NCBI GenBank assembly: GCA_944990035.1
Contig: CALYLX010000055.1
Coordinates: 1-64,000 of the forward strand
DNA: 64,000 bases
Source of the DNA: Clitopilus passeckerianus
Lineage: Eukaryota; Basidiomycota; Agaricomycetes; Agaricales; Entolomataceae
Direction of reading: 5' to 3'
The notes below the pieces were generated by a model. The model was given only the letters and a program-made list of their open reading frames with translations, did not search any database and was not told where the DNA came from. Of the stretch, positions 47,514 through 59,001 are shown one piece after another (within the stretch, counting starts at the first letter, position 1; every line of letters begins with the position of its first letter). The position numbers were made by a program, and so were the translations under genes.

Positions 47514-48839
47514 TCATACTCCTTTGGGCCCCGCCAGTATCGTCTCAGCGATGCCCTTTACTCGGGGATCCACCTTGGACAAAATTTCTACAACTTCGCG
47601 CTTTGGAAAAGTAAGAGCATGTACTTAATTGTGATCAGAACCACTCACCCAAATCTCATCTCGCATCCATTTGCCTTCAGCACTGATCACATTATCACCA
47701 GACTCCGTAAGTTGCCCCGCAGCCATGAAGGAACCCCTCATTTGATCCTCATTCCCAACACCACCGACGGCAGCGAGGGTTATCAACCGTCCGCCATATT
47801 CGGCGGGCCAAGCAAACATTCGTTCCATCATTCGCATCGATATTGCAGACCGGCTGTAACCTGCGTTCATGCCACGACGGAGTTCAGAGTAGCAGAATCC
47901 AGGGCAGATAGCGTTGACAATGGGACTCTTGGGCGATCGGCCCAGACGGTCGGTGAGCGAGCGAATAAGAAACATCTGGAGGACTAAGGCGTGTGCGTGT
48001 GAGATCCGGAAATAGGCACAATAAAGACACACATACGTTTGGTATCGTTGTACCGTGCTGTACCCTTGGTCAGTCTGGAGACCGGTCACTCAGTTTTATC
48101 GGGTCTGGAATGACTTTTGACAAAGGCACGTACACCTTCGAAGCATATTCGACGCTTCCGTATGTTTTGAGAAACTCTCCCGCCTCAATAAGACCGACGT
48201 CCAACTTTGCATCCATGTGTAAACTGCTGGTCACGACGACGAGCCTCGGAAGGACGCAGTGTTTATCCCTGGTCTGGATCATTGTGGGCAGCAGCAGTAT
48301 GCCGAGCAGAGTAAGAGATAAATAATTGACTTGGAAGCTATAACGCATGAGAACTTATTCGTGAACAACCGTGCCGCCAGGAAATAAACTCACGTTGACT
48401 CCCAGCCATCTTGAGTCTCGTGACTTGAAGATGGCGCGGTGGATGCGTTTTCAACCAAAATATCGAGTCTTTCACCCCTTTGCTCGACCTTGTTTGCGAA
48501 GGCCCGTACAGAGGCAAAACTACATAAGTCGATTTCCCAGAGTTCGACGGTATTGCAACCAGTTTCAGCCTCGATTCCTGTATATGAATGTCGGCAGGGT
48601 ACCCGCGTGAGATAGATGTATAACTCACGAAGAACGGCGTTTTCGCCCTTTTTCATGTCTCGACAGCCAAGGATGAGTTTTTCTGGATTCATCCGAGCGA
48701 AATGAACTGCTGCTTCGAACCCTAGTCCAGTATTGGCGCCTATAACCACAACGGTCTTCCCACTCAAATCCATGGGGGGTAGAGTTGGAATAGACCCGTA
48801 CTGCGCGTAGATAAAGCTCGAAAATGTCAACTTGGCCAT
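47514..48839 (-). CDS. short-chain dehydrogenase/reductase
   Basis: Several short introns; about 330 residues. The Rossmann core is complete: VVVIGANTGLGFEAA (Gly-rich NAD(P) loop), CRDMKKGE, EIDLCSFASVRAFANKV, ILVENAST (NAG-like), VVVTSSLHM, then the catalytic Tyr and Lys in ARYNDTK, and NAICPGFCYSELRRGM. The intron after ARYNDTK was placed so that the Lys continues into LLQMFLIRSLTDRLG. The C-terminus is REVVEILSKVDPRVKG. Architecture resembles retinol dehydrogenase/WWOX-like SDRs of fungi that act on lipids or hydrophobic alcohols and ketones. The gene is divergent from P450 copy A, 458 bp between ATGs, and shares with it the promoter palindrome at 49117, so a joint oxidation pathway is likely. 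The substrate is unknown. Confidence 0.9.
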
Positions 48840-49116
48840 GCTTCGAGGATCGATAGGCTAGAGTTAGCAAAGGAACGTAGAGTTGATCGGTCCACGCCGC
48901 AGTTCTTTCGTTAAGTAGTCCCTGGGTCGTCCCATTTGCTTCTGAAAGATACCATCGAGCTCTGTATGCCGAATGAACGCGTCAGCTCTCAGAGAGGCAA
49001 GCTTCCGATTCGAGGTCTAAGCAACTTCAGGTCAGCCGAGTCTGTGGTCTGTCGTACTTACTTTTCGGCAAACGAACCGATTGCCAATGAAATGCATCAC
49101 CTAAGCGAGTTGTGCT

Positions 49117-49131
49117 GTCACGAATTGTGAC
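49117..49131. promoter_or_regulatory. GTCAC-N5-GTGAC palindrome (SDR/P450 A promoter)
   Basis: A perfect inverted repeat, GTCACGAATTGTGAC, 167 bp before the P450 A ATG and about 280 bp before the SDR ATG. The same element stands at matching distance before P450 B and, with one changed arm, before pseudogene C. It looks like a binding site for a dimeric regulator. Confidence 0.5.
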
Positions 49132-49297
49132 CTCAGGCTCTCTTGATGGCAACACCCAACCGAAGAAGTTGGACTCGGAAGGTAGAATGAACGGGAGAGA
49201 TACTAAGACTAAGACTAACTGGATGTGGTGGTCGAAAGTTGAGGTATAAGAAGGGCTCAATTTCGCTGACACGTCAACCTCCCGAGCACGAACGGTC

Positions 49298-51639
49298 ATG
49301 TCCTCGGGCATTTTTGCACGGCTCACTGAGAGCTCCGGCCAACTTCTTCATGATTACTATTGGTTCGTCATCTCCTATGGCTGCCTCGGTGAGTAACCTT
49401 TGTTCTGCCATCAAGACTACCTCGTTGAGAAATTTGATAGGGGTCTTGACATGGCGCACTATTTACAAGTTGATTCTTTACCCCCGATATCTCTCTCCTC
49501 TACGCAAGGTTCCCGGCCCGCCACTTGGTGACATTATTAGCGGCCAATACCTGGCAATTCTCCAAGGAGAGGCTGGTATTCCTCAACGGCAATGGGTGAA
49601 GGATCACGGCCCTGTCATTCGCGCTGTTGGACCTATTGGAATTGAGAGGCTCTTCTTCATGAACGCTTCTGCTCTCCACAAGATTCTTTGCAGCGACTGG
49701 TATGACTATCCTCGGGTAAGCAGCTGTTCAGAAACCTGATATCCTCTTGCTGAATTTCGACGACGTATCATGTAGCCTGATTTCTTTCGCCATATCCTCG
49801 GTCTCGTCGCTGGCTACGGTCTCCTGGCCGCTACGGGCAATGAACATAAGCAAATGCGTAGGGTTTTGAATCCAGCTTTCTCGATTCCAAGTCTTATGGC
49901 TCGTGCGTGTTCTTCGGACCATAACGGGGTCCTACTTGCTTACTCCTTTTCTCATGTCTTTAGAAACTGACCTGTACTACGATTCGATTAATGGGTGGAT
50001 AGTCATTCAATTCACCCTAGTTCCCTCACTGATATGCGGTTCTGCAGGCTTTTGGACATCTTACAGAAAGAAATTGGCTCCATGGAAAAACCCGAGGCTG
50101 GAAAGATCATTGATATGTATGGTTGGAGTAAGTAGTGCAGCTAGCCTTTCATTCTTTCCATCTCACTCACCCTGACTGACGCCCAACGCTTCTCTAGTGA
50201 GCAAGGTTACCCTCGACATCATCGGTGAAACTGCCTTTGGCTACACCGTGGACTCCCTGCACAACCCTCATAACGAACTCGCCGAGGCATATCATAATCT
50301 CATTAACCTGCAATCTGGGTTCAACCTCACTCTGGTTGCGGCTGCAGTGGTCACCCCGGGAATGCCGAAATTACTTGCTTCCGACTGGGCGTACAGACAT
50401 AGGGAGCTGCTTGGCAAAATCCCTGGCTGTGGTATGTTCTTCTCTGTTCACGTCATGGCACACAGATGTTTACTACTCCTCTAACTCATTAAGGTCCTTT
50501 CAAGGTTATGCTTGATTCGATGCATCGTATCAAGAGGGTTTCCGCTAAGCTTCTTGAGGAGAGGATGCGTGATACGGCTGTTGCTGCGTCTGATGTCGGG
50601 GAAAACCGAGATGTCTTGAGTTTGCTCGTCCGTGCACGCAAGCAAGATATGGAACAAGCGGACGGAGGGTACACTATGAGTGATGAGGACATTATTCAGC
50701 ATGTGGTAAGAACCAACTCTTCTGGAGGGAATGCACTTTCTCTGTCTGACGGACTGCAATTAGTCGTCATTCTTGACTGCTGGCCATGAAACAGTTGCCT
50801 CCGGATTGGCATGGGTAAGCAAATTGCACCTTGCACCTTTAAGAAGCAATGTCTCACAGATTTCTTTAGAGTTTATGGCTCCTCGCGAATGATGTCAAAT
50901 GCCAGGCTAAACTTCGCGGAGAAGTCTCCCCGCTTTTCGCTGAACCAGGTGCCCGACCAGACTACAGGACTCTGAAGGGCCTCCAGTGGCTTGATTGCGT
51001 GGTGTCAGTTCAGTCCGTATTTTCTATCGTTACCCTCCAATATTGACATTACAGATGCAGTATGGAGTCTCTCCGTGTTTTGCCGCCTGTACCCATGACC
51101 TTTCGCATTGCTGCCAAGACTGACTACATCGATGGCGTCTTGGTTCCGAAGGGGGCTATACTATACATTCCAGTAGGTATCTATCTAATTCTAGCCTTGC
51201 CGTCATATTATTCTTAGTTTTAGATTCGTGTGGCCAACACGTGGAAAGAGGTATGGGGAGAAGATGCTGAAGAGTACGCAAATTCCACCCCTCATTATTC
51301 TCCTTTCGCTTTTAACAACAGAACAAAACCAGGTTCAAGCCCGCCCGTTGGCTCAATCCCCCTCCAAAGCACAGCTCCATGCCCTCCATCCTCTCCTTCC
51401 TTGCCGGAGCTCAAGCCTGCATCGGAAAGGAGATGGCCATTATGGAGATGAAAGCTGTTCTTGCCGCTCTTGTTGCTACATTCGAGTTTGAGCCCGCCTT
51501 TGCAGGCCAGAACATAACGCCTACGGCTGCCATCACGATGAGTGAGCAATAGTTTCGCCTTCACGAAATGCTGCTGATGGTTCTTTTAGAACCCAAGGGT
51601 GGTCTGCCACTGCGAGTACGTGCTGTCAAACGTACATAA
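49298..51639 (+). CDS. cytochrome P450, copy A
   Basis: Thirteen exons encode about 550 residues. The N-terminus holds a membrane anchor (LLHDYYWFVISYGCL), then the proline hinge KVPGPPLG. The I-helix oxygen motif is AGHETVASG, the K-helix is ESLRV (ExxR), and the heme loop is FLAGAQACIGKEMA (FxxGxxxCxG) with the Cys ligand. A PERF-like PARW precedes it. All catalytic elements are intact. An ER membrane monooxygenase working with P450 reductase; the substrate and CYP family are not assigned. It is divergent from the SDR at 48839 and about 90% similar by eye to copies B and C. Introns fall at the same places in all three. Confidence 0.95.
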
Positions 51640-52159
51640 GCTCTGCTTCTAGTCGCTAGATGGATCTGTGCGGGTGATTGGTGGACAGAAGCTTATACAT
51701 ATGAGCTTGTGAATCCGTTTCCCTCGTTAAGCTTTGCTACCATACATTCCGAAATGCAGTGTATTTACGTCTCATGAATTCTGGGCTTTTGTTGGATGTA
51801 TTGGCCAGAGAACGACGCTTAACAGACTTGGTCTGTTTACACGCGAACCCCAACCCTAGGACTCAGTTAATTTCTAGAATGGCACAGAAGTCGAGCGAAT
51901 GCGAACACGATATCGATGCTTCATCTAGCTCATATATGGTAGGTTCATATGTAACACGCGTACGTTCAAGGTCTCTGAGCCTCGGTCATCTCACGAAACC
52001 GTAACGGGGTGCCGAAATGTGGAGATGGGCCACCACAAAAACACAAATTGGAAAAAAAGAAGAGTACGCGACAAGTTGTCTCCAGGCGCCGCTAGTGTGG
52101 ACGATTGGGCCACTCCAGCCAATCCCATTCCTAAGAAAATGCTCAGTCAGAATTCTGAT

Positions 52160-52440
52160 TTATTACAAGTTTGTAGAGGGACATACCGTTGACCTCACTT
52201 AACTCGAGCAGGTCCAGAAGGGGGCACGGTAGTAGTAGTGGGGAGTGTAGTGGTAGGAGGCGTGGTAATTCCGCCATTTGAGCCGCCATAAGTGGAACTG
52301 ATATCACAGAAACGAGTCTTGGAGACGTGACGGGGCCCGCCCTCCTCGATGCCCTTGAACTTGCCATATGCGGTGAGGCAAGTATCACGAGAGATTCCGG
52401 GCTTGGATGGGTTGGGGTCGGCAGGCTAGCACCGGGCATT
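52160..52440 (-). pseudogene. GH7 cellobiohydrolase C-terminal remnant with linker
   Basis: On the minus strand one frame reads ADPNPSKPGISRDTC, resembling the C-terminal DADPSKPGVARGTC region of GH7 enzymes. It then has diverged sequence ending FCDISSTYGGSNGG and a Thr/Pro linker (TTPPTTTLPTTTTVPPSG) like those leading to CBM1. No catalytic domain and no start are present upstream: within tens of bases the sequence instead resembles the promoter region of the other GH7 remnant. So most of the gene has been deleted. Confidence 0.45.
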
Positions 52441-52721
52441 TTAGCTGTGAAAAGGCGAGGAGCAGTAACATAAAACTCACAAGCAACATTTAGAGGTCAA
52501 TTCGACCGATAAATTTGATCAGCAAGGAGGAACAAATCGTAGAAAAACGCCCCATGTGGGCCATGTCTTCTGCGTCGCTGCAACCTTAGAGACAGGCTAT
52601 TACTGATAGTTGTGGTGCATCGCGGAACGAGTGTCGTCGTGAACTTTGAAATGCCTTACGACATCTGTCCCTCAGCTGCTGTGGCGAAGTGGGCGGCCCA
52701 CCCTAAATGGAAACAGGTGTT

Positions 52722-52736
52722 GTCACGATCTGTGAC
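52722..52736. promoter_or_regulatory. GTCAC-N5-GTGAC palindrome (P450 B promoter)
   Basis: Perfect inverted repeat GTCACGATCTGTGAC, 171 bp before the copy B ATG, at nearly the same distance as in copy A. The five central bases differ from A while both arms are identical. Confidence 0.5.
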
Positions 52737-52906
52737 GATGGCAGTACTGTAGTCCTGCGACTTTCGCGTTGGACCCGAACCGATCGCGAGCCTCGCACTG
52801 TCAAGTAAAATGAATGGGAAAGACACTAAGACTAGCCGGATGTGGTGGTTGAGGTGTAAGGAAGACCCAATGCACCGAAAACTCGAACTTCAGAACACAA
52901 ACGATC

Positions 52907-55245
52907 ATGTCCCCAACTATCTTTGCGCAGTTCACCGAGAGCTTGAGCCAAATTCTCCATGATTACCGGTTCATCATCTATTGCAGTCTCGCGTCTATCG
53001 GTGAGTAAACTTTGTTCTAACTTGAGAGCTGGCTCGTTGAAGAGAACCCTAGGCGCTGTAACATGGTATACTATTTACAAGTTATTTCTTTACCCCAGAT
53101 ATCTCTCTCCTCTACGCAAGGTTCCTGGCCCTCCCCTTGGCGAAATTATTAACGGCCAGTTCCCGGCAATTATCCGGGGAGAGGCTGGTATTCCTCAACG
53201 GCAATGGGTTAAGGACTATGGCCCTGTCGTTCGCGTTGTTGGACCTATCGGAATTGAGAGACTTATCTTCACGAACGCCGCCGCTCTGCACAAGATTCTC
53301 TGCAGTGACTGGGTTGACTATCCTCGGGTAAGCAACAGGCCAATGACTAATATGCTCCTGCTGAAGTTCAACGGTTTATCATGTAGCCCGGCTTCCTGCG
53401 CCATATCCTCGGCCTCGTCGCTGGCTATGGGCTCCTGACGGTTACGGGCAATGAACATAAGCAAATGCGTCGGGCGATGAATCCAGCTTTCTCGATTCCA
53501 AACCTTATGGCCCGTGCGTGTTCCTCGAACCATAATGGAGTCCTTCTTGCTTACTTCTTTCCATGTCTTTAGAAACCGACCTGTACTACGATTCGATTAA
53601 TGGGTGGATGGTTATTCGATCGACCCTGGTTTTCCCGCTGATGTTTGGTCCTGCAGGCTTCTCGACCTCTTACAGGAAGAAATTGGCTCCTTGGAAAAAC
53701 CCGAGGCTGGAAAGATCATTGATATGTATGAGTGGAGTAAGTGATGCAGCTAGCCTTTCATTCTTTCCATCTCACTCACCCTGACTGACGCCCAACGCTT
53801 CTCTAGTGAGCAAGGTTACCCTCGACATCATCGGTGAAACTGCCTTCGGCTACACCGTGGACTCCCTGCACAACCCCCACAACGAACTCGCCGAGGCATA
53901 TCATAATCTCATTAACCTGCAATCTGGATTCAACCTCACTCTGGTTGCGGCTGCAGTGGTCATCCCAGGAATGCCGAAATTACTTGCTTCCGACTGGGCG
54001 CACAGACACAGGGAGTTGCTTGGCAAACTCCCCGGCTGTGGTATGTTCTTCTCCGTTCACTTCGTGGCACACAGATGTTTACCGCTCCTCTAACTCGTTA
54101 CAGGTCCTTTCAAGGTTATGCTTGATTCGATGCATCGTATCAAGAGGGTTTCCGCTAAGCTTCTTGAGGAGAGGATGCGTGATACGGCTGTTGCTGCGTC
54201 TGATGTCGGGGAAAACCGAGATGTCTTGAGTTTGCTCGTCCGTGCACGCGAGCATGACATGGAACATGCGAGCGGAGGGTATGCTATGAGTGATTACGAC
54301 ATCATGCAGCATGTGGTAAGAGCATTTCTTCTGAGGAGAATACCCTTTTTTTGACGGACTGCCATAGTTGTCATTCTTGGGTGCTGGCCATGAAACGGTT
54401 GGCTCCGGATTGGCATGGGTGGGCAAAGTGCTCTTTGCAACGTCAAACAGAAATGACTCACAGATTTATCTAGACTTTGTGGCTTCTCGCGAGCGATGTC
54501 GAATGCCAGGCTAAGCTTCGAAGGGAAGTCTCCCCTCTTTTCGCTGAGCCGGATGCCCGACCCGACTACAGAGCTCTCAAGGGTCTTCAGTGGCTTGATT
54601 GCGTCGTGTAAGTTCACGCTTTTAATTCTATTATCCTCCATTACTGACACTATAGCCTCAGTATGGAGTCCCTCCGCATTTTCCCGCCCGTACCCATGAC
54701 CTTTCGCATTGCTGCCAAGACTGAGTACATTGATGGTATTTTGGTTCCAAAGGGGACTTTGCTCTATATTCCTGTAGGTGCCTGTCTGATTTTTAAGCTC
54801 GCCCTTGTACTAATACTAGTTTTAGATTCGTGTTGTCAACACGTGGAAAGAACTTTGGGGAGAGGACGCTGAAGAGTACGCAAATACCTCCCCTCGTTAT
54901 TATCGCTTACGTTTAACCGCATCACGCTGACACAGATTCAAGCCCGCCCGATGGCTCAATCTCCCTCCAGAGTACGGCTCTATGCCATCCATCCTCTCCT
55001 TCCTTGCTGGCCCTCATGCCTGCGTCGGAAAGACGATGGCTATCATGGAGATGAAGGCTATTCTTGCCTCGTTGATTGCTAGTTTTGAGTTCGAGCCTGC
55101 CTTCGATGGCCAACATATTACACCCACGGCTGCTATCACAATGAGTAAGCAATAGATTCATCTGAATGAAAAGCCGCTGATGAGATCCTTTTCAGAACCT
55201 AAGGGCGGCCTGCCACTGCGAGTACGCGCTGTCAAGCGCATCTAA
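52907..55245 (+). CDS. cytochrome P450, copy B
   Basis: A tandem duplicate of copy A with the same thirteen-exon structure and about 550 residues. It has anchor LHDYRFIIYCSLASI, hinge KVPGPPLG, I-helix GAGHETVGSG, ESLRI, PARW and heme loop FLAGPHACVGKTMA. All key residues are intact. Several exons are almost identical to A (for example the block MSKVTLDIIGETAFGYTVDS), while the first exon and first intron region have diverged. The long identical stretch near 54110-54240, matched at 50515-50640, hints at recent duplication or gene conversion. Substrate unknown. Confidence 0.95.
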
Positions 55246-56260
55246 TTCACGCCCCTAGAAGTAGATGAGGCTGTACGAGTGGCTGGTAGACAGATGCTTG
55301 TACAAGCCAGCGAATCCGATTCCCTCATTTACCCTACTGCGAAATGTAGTGTGCTGTATTTACGCCCAATGAAATATAGGCCGTGGTATCAGCATCTATT
55401 CGCCAGGAGTCCAAGTCGAACGAACCAGGTCTCTTCAAGTCTAGCATTCAACTAACTGGTCTGGGTGGCAGAGAAGTTGGGAGCAGGCAAGGCCTGAAGC
55501 AAAAATGAAGGTTCAACCATTTACTCATTACTGTATGATGCTTGTAACACATTCTCAGGTCGACCTCGGATTGACGCCGTGCTCACATGCCACGCCTCTA
55601 ACTTAGTTTCTACCACTTCAAGTCTTCGACCTCAAGGTTAAGTCACACGTTCAAGAAACACACAATTCCAGCCTGGAAACACTTCTATCAGTGTCGAGTG
55701 GTGGACAGGATTATTTTTGACATCTGGTTCAGTTAGAGTAGATTGAACAGAGAAAGGATTAGGCACACCTCGGCTTCGTCGATCAGAGGTACATAGAGCA
55801 AGAGCAATAGATAGAGTGGATCGACACAGGCGATGGCTGGGTTCGACCTTCGACGACTCGGGCTAGCCCAGCGCAAAAACGCCAATTGGGAAAATAAATT
55901 CTTCCACAAACCCGTAAGTACCGTAAGGAAGGGGCAGAAACGACGTTAGCCGCGTGGCATGTGAGCACGGTGTCAATCTGGATCCAATATCGACCTGCAG
56001 CCACCGAATCATGCAGGAGATAGTTGAGCCATCATTTTTGCTTCCGAGTCAAGGCTTGCCTGCTCCCAATTTCCCCGCCATTCTTTGTTCGGTCCACTTT
56101 AGATCCTACTACAAAAGCCAAGAATTTATTGGACGCAATACTACAGTACCGTACATTTCGTAGTATGGTTCAATGAGGGAAACGAATCCACAGGCTGATA
56201 TAAGTAGGCTTCTGTTCACGAGTCACCCGCACATATCCGCCGAGTGACTAGATGCATGGA
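55246..56260. other. intergenic with partial match to kinase 3' flank
   Basis: Holds the 3' ends of copies B and C, which converge here. A block at about 55725-55795 (AGATTGAACAGAGAAAGGATTAGG..) resembles 60645-60705 downstream of the kinase, so part of that flank was duplicated here. No ORF of note. Confidence 0.45.
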
Positions 56261-58247
56261 TTATGTACACTCGACAGCACGCACTCGCAGTGGCAGACCG
56301 TCGTTAGGTTCTGAAAAGAGTTTGTCAGCAGCTTTTCATCCAGACGAAACTATTGCTCACTCATCGTGATTGCAGCAGTAGGTGTAATAGTTTGGCCCTC
56401 AAAGGCAGGCTCGAACTCAAACCTAGCGACAAGGGCGGCAAGAACAGCTTTCATTTCCATAATGGCCATCGCCTTTCCGATGCAGGCATGAGGGCCGGCA
56501 AGGAAGGAGAGGATGGATGGCATGGAGCTGCACTTCGGGGGGAGATTGAGCCATCGAGCGGGCTTGAACCTGAATTAGGGTGATATCGTTACACGCGAAT
56601 GAGAATAACGAAGGAAGAAATTTGCCTACTCTTCAGCATCCTTTCCCCATACCTCTTTCCATGTGTTGACGACACGAATCTAAAACTAGTAATAGTATGA
56701 AGGCGAGCCTAGAATGAGACAGGCACCTACGGGGATGTAGAGTATAGTCCCCTTCGGAACCAAGACGCCATCAATGTAGTGCGTCTTGGCAGCAATGCGA
56801 AAGGTCATGGGCACGGGCGGCAAAACTCGGAGACTCCATACTGTGTCTATAATGTCAATAATGGAGAGAAATGAAATCAAAAGCGTCAACCTACATGACG
56901 CAGTCAAGCCACTGGAGGCCCTTCAGAGTCTTGTAGTCTGGTCGGGCACTTGGCTCGGCGAACAAGGGGGAGACTTCCCCACGGAGTTTAGCCTGGCATT
57001 CGAGATCGCTCGCGAGGAGCCATAAAGTCTATAGACGTGTCTGAGATATTTCTTCTTGACGGCGTAAAGGGCAGTTTGGTCTTACCCATGTCAATCCAGA
57101 AGCAATCGTTTCGTGGCCAGCACCCAAGAATGGCAACTAAAAGCGGTCTGTCAGAGAATGTGTAATCATGAAAGGAAGAAATGTTCTTACCGCTTGCTGC
57201 ATTATGTCGTAATCACTCATGGCATACCCTCCGTCCGCTTGTTCCATATCCTGCTTGCGTGCACGGACGAGCAGACTCAACACACCCCGCTTCACCCCGG
57301 TGTCAGATGTGACAATGGCAGAATCACGCATTTTCTCCTCGAGGAGCTCGGCGGAAACCCTCTTGATACGGTGCATGGACTCAAGCATAACCTTGAAAGG
57401 GCCTGTGAACAAGTTACAGAAACAGTAAACATCTGTGTCCCACGACGGGAGGGAAGAACATACCACAGCCGGGGAGTTTCCCGAGCAGCTCCCTGTGTCT
57501 GTATGCCCAGTCGGAAGCAAATACTTTGGGCATTCCTGGGATGACCACTGCACCCGCTAGCAGACAGAAGTTGAATCCAGATTGCAGGTTAACGAGATTA
57601 TGATATGCCTCGGCGAGTTCGTTATGAGGGTTGTGCAAGGAGTCCACGGTGTAGCCGAAGGCAGTTTCACCGATGATGTCGAGAGTAACCTTGCTCACTA
57701 GAGAAGCGCCGGACGTCAGTGAGTTTAGAAGGATGAAAGGCTAGATGCGCGACTTACTCCACTCATACATATGAATAATTTTTCCAGCGTCAGGTTTTTC
57801 CAGGGATTCAATTTCTTTCTGTAAGATGTCCGAAAGCCTGCGGAACCGAATATCAGCGAGGAAACTGGGCCAGATTGAATGGCTATGTACCCATTAATTG
57901 AATCATAATACATGTCAGTTTCTAATAGCGTGGGCAAAGGGGTAAGCAACAAAAAAAATCGAATATGGGTTGAGGAAGACGCACGAGCCATAAGGTTTGG
58001 AATCGAGAAAGCCGGATTCATCGCCCGACGCATTTGCTTATGTTTCTTCCCCGCAGACGTCAGGAGACATAACTTGTAAATAGTATACCATGTTACACCG
58101 CCTAGGGTTCTCTTCAACGAGCCAGATCTTGAGGTAGAGCAAAGGCTACTCACCGATTGACACGAGACTGCAATAGACGATGAACCAAGAATCATGGAGA
58201 ATTTGGTTCGAGCTCTCGGTGCACTGCGCACAAATAGTTGCGGACAT
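56261..58247 (-). pseudogene. cytochrome P450, copy C (decayed, inverted)
   Basis: Third member of the P450 set, on the minus strand. It starts normally (ATG 58245-58247, LHDSWFIVYCSLVSI, then TWYTIYKL). It then jumps in frame to KKHKQMRRAMNPAFSIP: about 345 bp (some 100 residues, from YPRYLSPLR through the end of the third exon's start) has been lost. The junction lies between TTAT- and CTAT-like sequence. A second lesion is a 2-bp deletion in the ExxR helix: the sequence reads ATGGAGTCTCCGAG where A and B have ATGGAGTCTCTCCG, shifting the frame. The AGHETIASG and heme loop (FLAGPHACIGKAMA) remain readable further on. It is therefore a pseudogene. Confidence 0.88.
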
Positions 58248-58427
58248 GACAGTTCGTGTTTGGAAGTTCGAAATGTAGGTGGCGCTGGGCCTTCCTTGTG
58301 AAGCTACACATTATGCATTAACCACCGCGTCTGGTTAGTCTTAGTGTCTTTCCCATTCATTTAACTTAGACTTGACAGTGAGGTTCGGTTCGGGATCGCA
58401 CGCGAAGGCCACAGTGCTGCTGCCACC

Positions 58428-58442
58428 GCCACAGCTCGTGAC
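58428..58442. promoter_or_regulatory. degenerate palindrome (P450 C promoter)
   Basis: GCCAC-AGCTC-GTGAC on the plus strand, which on the gene's strand is GTCAC-N5-GTGGC, 181 bp before the C start. One arm has a single change from the A and B elements. It fits a decaying copy of the same site. Confidence 0.4.
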
Positions 58443-59001
58443 AACACCACCCCCACTGACATTGTCGGCGTTTGTATCTGTTCAAGTCAGTAACTAAAGT
58501 AATCCTTTCTTCTATTCCATCTGTTCAGCCTATTTTAACTCTCTCTAGTGTCAGAAATCAATATATCCACTTGTACCCAACACTTCTCTACTCCCGCGCT
58601 CGCCTTTGATCTTCTTGAATCGTTCCGCCCCATGTCGAACAACTCGTGTCGAAACTTAGGGAATTCGCAGATCGCACTCAAGCAGCTATAGCTGAAATTT
58701 TCATTGGGGCAGGCGACAACTCAGTACTCAGCCAGCCCATTGGAGAGCGCTAATATATACAGCCCGGGATATCCGCCCCCTTGGAGTTGTCCTCAAAGTT
58801 GTAGTAGACTACCGAACATACGGAGCTGGGCGCCTCCTGTCACGCTCGCTCAAACCCTCGACGGCGTTTATCCAGGATCATCCGGCCGGGACTTCCACTG
58901 CTGTGAACGATGCTGTGAACCTAGCGCGCTGCCACCACGTGTAATACCGCACTTCGCACTTCCCTTCACCCAGCTTGAACCATCCATCGTCCTCGACATC
59001 C

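Larger units (their letters stand above)
51640..52906. other. intergenic with GH7 remnant and B promoter
   Basis: Contains the 3' end of P450 A, a cellobiohydrolase fragment at 52160-52440 (see entry), a block at about 52466-52590 resembling 61990-62100, and the promoter of P450 B from about 52690 on, with its palindrome. Confidence 0.55.
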
